Below, in pieces: positions 62,477 through 64,000 of a DNA stretch of 64,000 nt. The first letter of the stretch is position 1. Every line of letters starts with the position of its first letter. This DNA is from CAVPDA01 sp963702495. GTDB lineage: Bacteria; Pseudomonadota; Gammaproteobacteria; Burkholderiales; Rhodocyclaceae. The position numbers and the translations under genes were made by a program. The DNA lies in assembly GCA_963702495.1 (NCBI GenBank), contig CAVPDA010000003.1, forward strand, positions 372,001 through 436,000. Reading direction: 5' to 3'. The notes under the pieces were generated by a model. That model ran no database searches. It was not told the origin of the DNA and worked only from the letters and a program-made list of their open reading frames with translations.

Positions 62477-64000
62477 GTGCCCGGCGATGACGAGACCAAG
62501 CTGGTGCGGCATTTTCGCCAGATTCTGCTGTGGCCGCTGCAGCTCATGCCGATTCGCGAAGGCGCCCAGATCCAGAAGCACTGGGAACCGCTGCTGCAAC
62601 CCGGCCCGGACAATCCCTGGCGCGAAGTGGCGGACGAATTCACCGGCGACCCGACCCAGTTCCAGGAACGCCACTACAACGAGTTCGTGACCTTCCTGCC
62701 CTTCGTCCAGCGGTTTCTTTACGGTGAGGGCAAGGTGGCAGGCAGCGGCTACGGCGAGTCGCCGATCCGCGTCTTCCGGCGCAGCGACGTCGCGCGCGTG
62801 CGCATGACCTACCCGGACGCGGCGCAAGCGATCACGTTCGAGGTTGCCCACGTCGACCTCTACTTCTTTTTCGACATCGACGTGGTGGTGCTGGTGGTCG
62901 AGATCCACGCCGACGACCTGCCGTTGGCGCGCGCCCAGGAGACCCTGTACCGATTCGGCCGCGGCTATCCCACCTACTGGGAGGCGGACGGCAACGGCGG
63001 CCATTGCCTGAAGCGCGCCGAATGGCTCGCCGGCGACGGCAGCGTGCTGGCAAGCTCCGACTTCGAGAACCGCCAGAAATACCTCTCCTTCGTCTGCCGC
63101 CACCGCGCCCCCAGCATCGCCTCGCACTGGGAGTTCCTGCTGAGTCCGTTGGCGTTGCACCACTCCGATCGCTCCGGGCCGATCCGCTACCGCCAGGTCG
63201 AATACCATCGCATGCCGCTGCTGGCGTTTCTGGCCATGGACGACGCGACCTCGCTGTCGCGCGCCGATTTCGTCCGGCTCGCACTCGTGAGCGCCCACGG
63301 CAGCGCTGACACGGCGCCCTATTCCGATGGGCACCTGCGGGATTTCGAGAGCCGCTACTGCTACGACCGCTACTGGACCGGGGCGCAATCGGGACGACCC
63401 GGCACCCGCTTGCTGTGCTGCGGTCATGCCTTGGTGATCGTCGGCGATCAGCGCGACCCGTTCGTCGCCGATCGTCACACCGGTCTGCTGCAGCAATTCC
63501 GCCACCAGTACTTCCTACTCTTTCTCGTCCCCCATTTCCACAAGGCGGCGCTGCTCATGATGTCGGACCGTCTGGTGGACGCCCTGAACCGCCTCGACAT
63601 ACACGAGCCGGAGTCGGTCAAGCGCTTCAAGCGCACGATCCGGCAGAAGCTCGAGATCTTCCTGCGCTTCACCCACCGCTACTGGTTTCACGAGGTATCC
63701 GACCAAGCCCAGGTGAAGGATCTGTATCGCATGTGCCGGGAATTCCTCGGCACCGACCGGCTCTACGCCGACCTGCGCGCCGAGATCTGGGACATGAGCC
63801 AGTATCTGGACAGCGACTCGCTGCGCCGCCAGGCGAATACCGTGGTCCGGCTCACCGTCGTCACCACTTTCGGCCTGATCGGCACCGTCACCACCGGCCT
63901 CCTCGGCATGAATCTGATCGCGGAGGCCGACAGCCCGGCGGCGACGAGGTGGCTCATCTTGCTGCTCACGTTCGTCCCGATCGCCGTGCTTACTCTGTAC
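62477..64000 (+). CDS. CorA-like divalent-cation transporter family protein, 3' end cut
   Basis: Open from a GTG at 62477 (ribosome site CAGGAG, seven bases upstream) to the window end, 508 codons. A large N-terminal soluble domain (FLPFVQRFLYG, EVAHVDLYFFFDIDVVVLVVEI, TLYRFGRGYPTYWE) precedes helical segments and a membrane helix VVTTFGLIGTVTTGLLGMNLI, whose GMN tripeptide is the CorA selectivity-filter signature; a second helix begins at the window edge. Longer and more divergent than classic CorA (about 320 aa). Mg, Co, Ni or Zn transport is inferred from the GMN motif. Confidence 0.75.
   Translation, partial: MPGDDETKLVRHFRQILLWPLQLMPIREGAQIQKHWEPLLQPGPDNPWREVADEFTGDPTQFQERHYNEFVTFLPFVQRFLYGEGKVAGSGYGESPIRVFRRSDVARVRMTYPDAAQAITFEVAHVDLYFFFDIDVVVLVVEIHADDLPLARAQETLYRFGRGYPTYWEADGNGGHCLKRAEWLAGDGSVLASSDFENRQKYLSFVCRHRAPSIASHWEFLLSPLALHHSDRSGPIRYRQVEYHRMPLLAFLAMDDATSLSRADFVRLALVSAHGSADTAPYSDGHLRDFESRYCYDRYWTGAQSGRPGTRLLCCGHALVIVGDQRDPFVADRHTGLLQQFRHQYFLLFLVPHFHKAALLMMSDRLVDALNRLDIHEPESVKRFKRTIRQKLEIFLRFTHRYWFHEVSDQAQVKDLYRMCREFLGTDRLYADLRAEIWDMSQYLDSDSLRRQANTVVRLTVVTTFGLIGTVTTGLLGMNLIAEADSPAATRWLILLLTFVPIAVLTLY

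Overview
The window is a 64 kb, high-GC, densely coded piece of chromosome with no rRNA, tRNA, phage, plasmid, CRISPR or transposase gene that I could find. Gene content points to a betaproteobacterium, most plausibly Rhodocyclales: a DUF3567 protein, phasin, AcnA-type aconitase, NikR with an ECF nickel transporter, two-subunit 2-oxoacid:ferredoxin oxidoreductase, class I PPK2, bacteriohemerythrin and many GTAGGG-headed REP palindromes. The assignment is an inference from families, not from a marker gene.

Layout. 1-2.4 kb: htpG (cut by the window edge, sigma-32 promoter visible), greB and two small conserved proteins. 2.4-6.6 kb: metY coupled to an alpha/beta hydrolase, a DUF2189 membrane protein and an MFS transporter. 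6.7-11.4 kb: a tightly overlapping nickel uptake operon (nikK-nikL-outer-membrane barrel-nikM-nikQ-nikO) preceded by nikR. 11.7-14.9 kb: crotonase-fold dienoyl-CoA isomerase, yaeQ, a TusE/DsrC-type sulfur carrier behind an IscR-like site, acpH and folE. 15-22.8 kb: acnA, recQ, a DEAD-box RNA helicase with a long leader and a polysaccharide pyruvyl transferase, separated by REP-like palindromes. 22.9-28.5 kb: a four-gene 2-oxoacid:ferredoxin oxidoreductase operon with a perfect FNR box upstream. 28.7-35.9 kb: arsC, a periplasmic protein, a YkgJ protein, an LpxH-like phosphoesterase, pit with its DUF47 partner, a lipase-like hydrolase, a lipoprotein aminopeptidase, a PIN nuclease and a nucleoside deaminase. 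36.5-40.2 kb: a badly frameshifted secreted Gly-rich protein, an ABC-2 permease and a 46-residue membrane protein; the first and last of these each have the same 19-bp palindrome upstream. 40.2-44.4 kb: clpB (sigma-32 promoter) and a diguanylate cyclase/bacteriohemerythrin pair. 44.6-47.3 kb: a CoA-transferase and a phasin. 47.4-51.3 kb: moaE, moaD, moeA, mobB (molybdenum cofactor) and an ATP-grasp-like protein. 51.4-64 kb: a DinG-family helicase, EpsD-type PPIase lipoprotein, two zinc-ribbon membrane proteins, a GNAT, ppk2, a protein with an ACT-like body and a histone-H1-like tail, an Hpt protein, a periplasmic binding protein and a CorA-like protein cut by the window end.

How it fits together. 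The set describes a facultatively anaerobic, storage-polymer-forming heterotroph: FNR-linked ferredoxin metabolism, nickel import for metalloenzymes, molybdenum cofactor synthesis, PHA granules, polyphosphate, fatty-acid or CoA-ester metabolism, and c-di-GMP signalling linked to a diiron oxygen-binding protein.

Caution on quality. At least nine genes, including housekeeping clpB and acnA, are broken by net one-base indels, several in homopolymer runs. Rejoining the frames gives full-length family members, so most of these are probably sequence or assembly errors rather than real pseudogenes. The gene at 36.5-38.2 kb, with about six indels, may be a true pseudogene.
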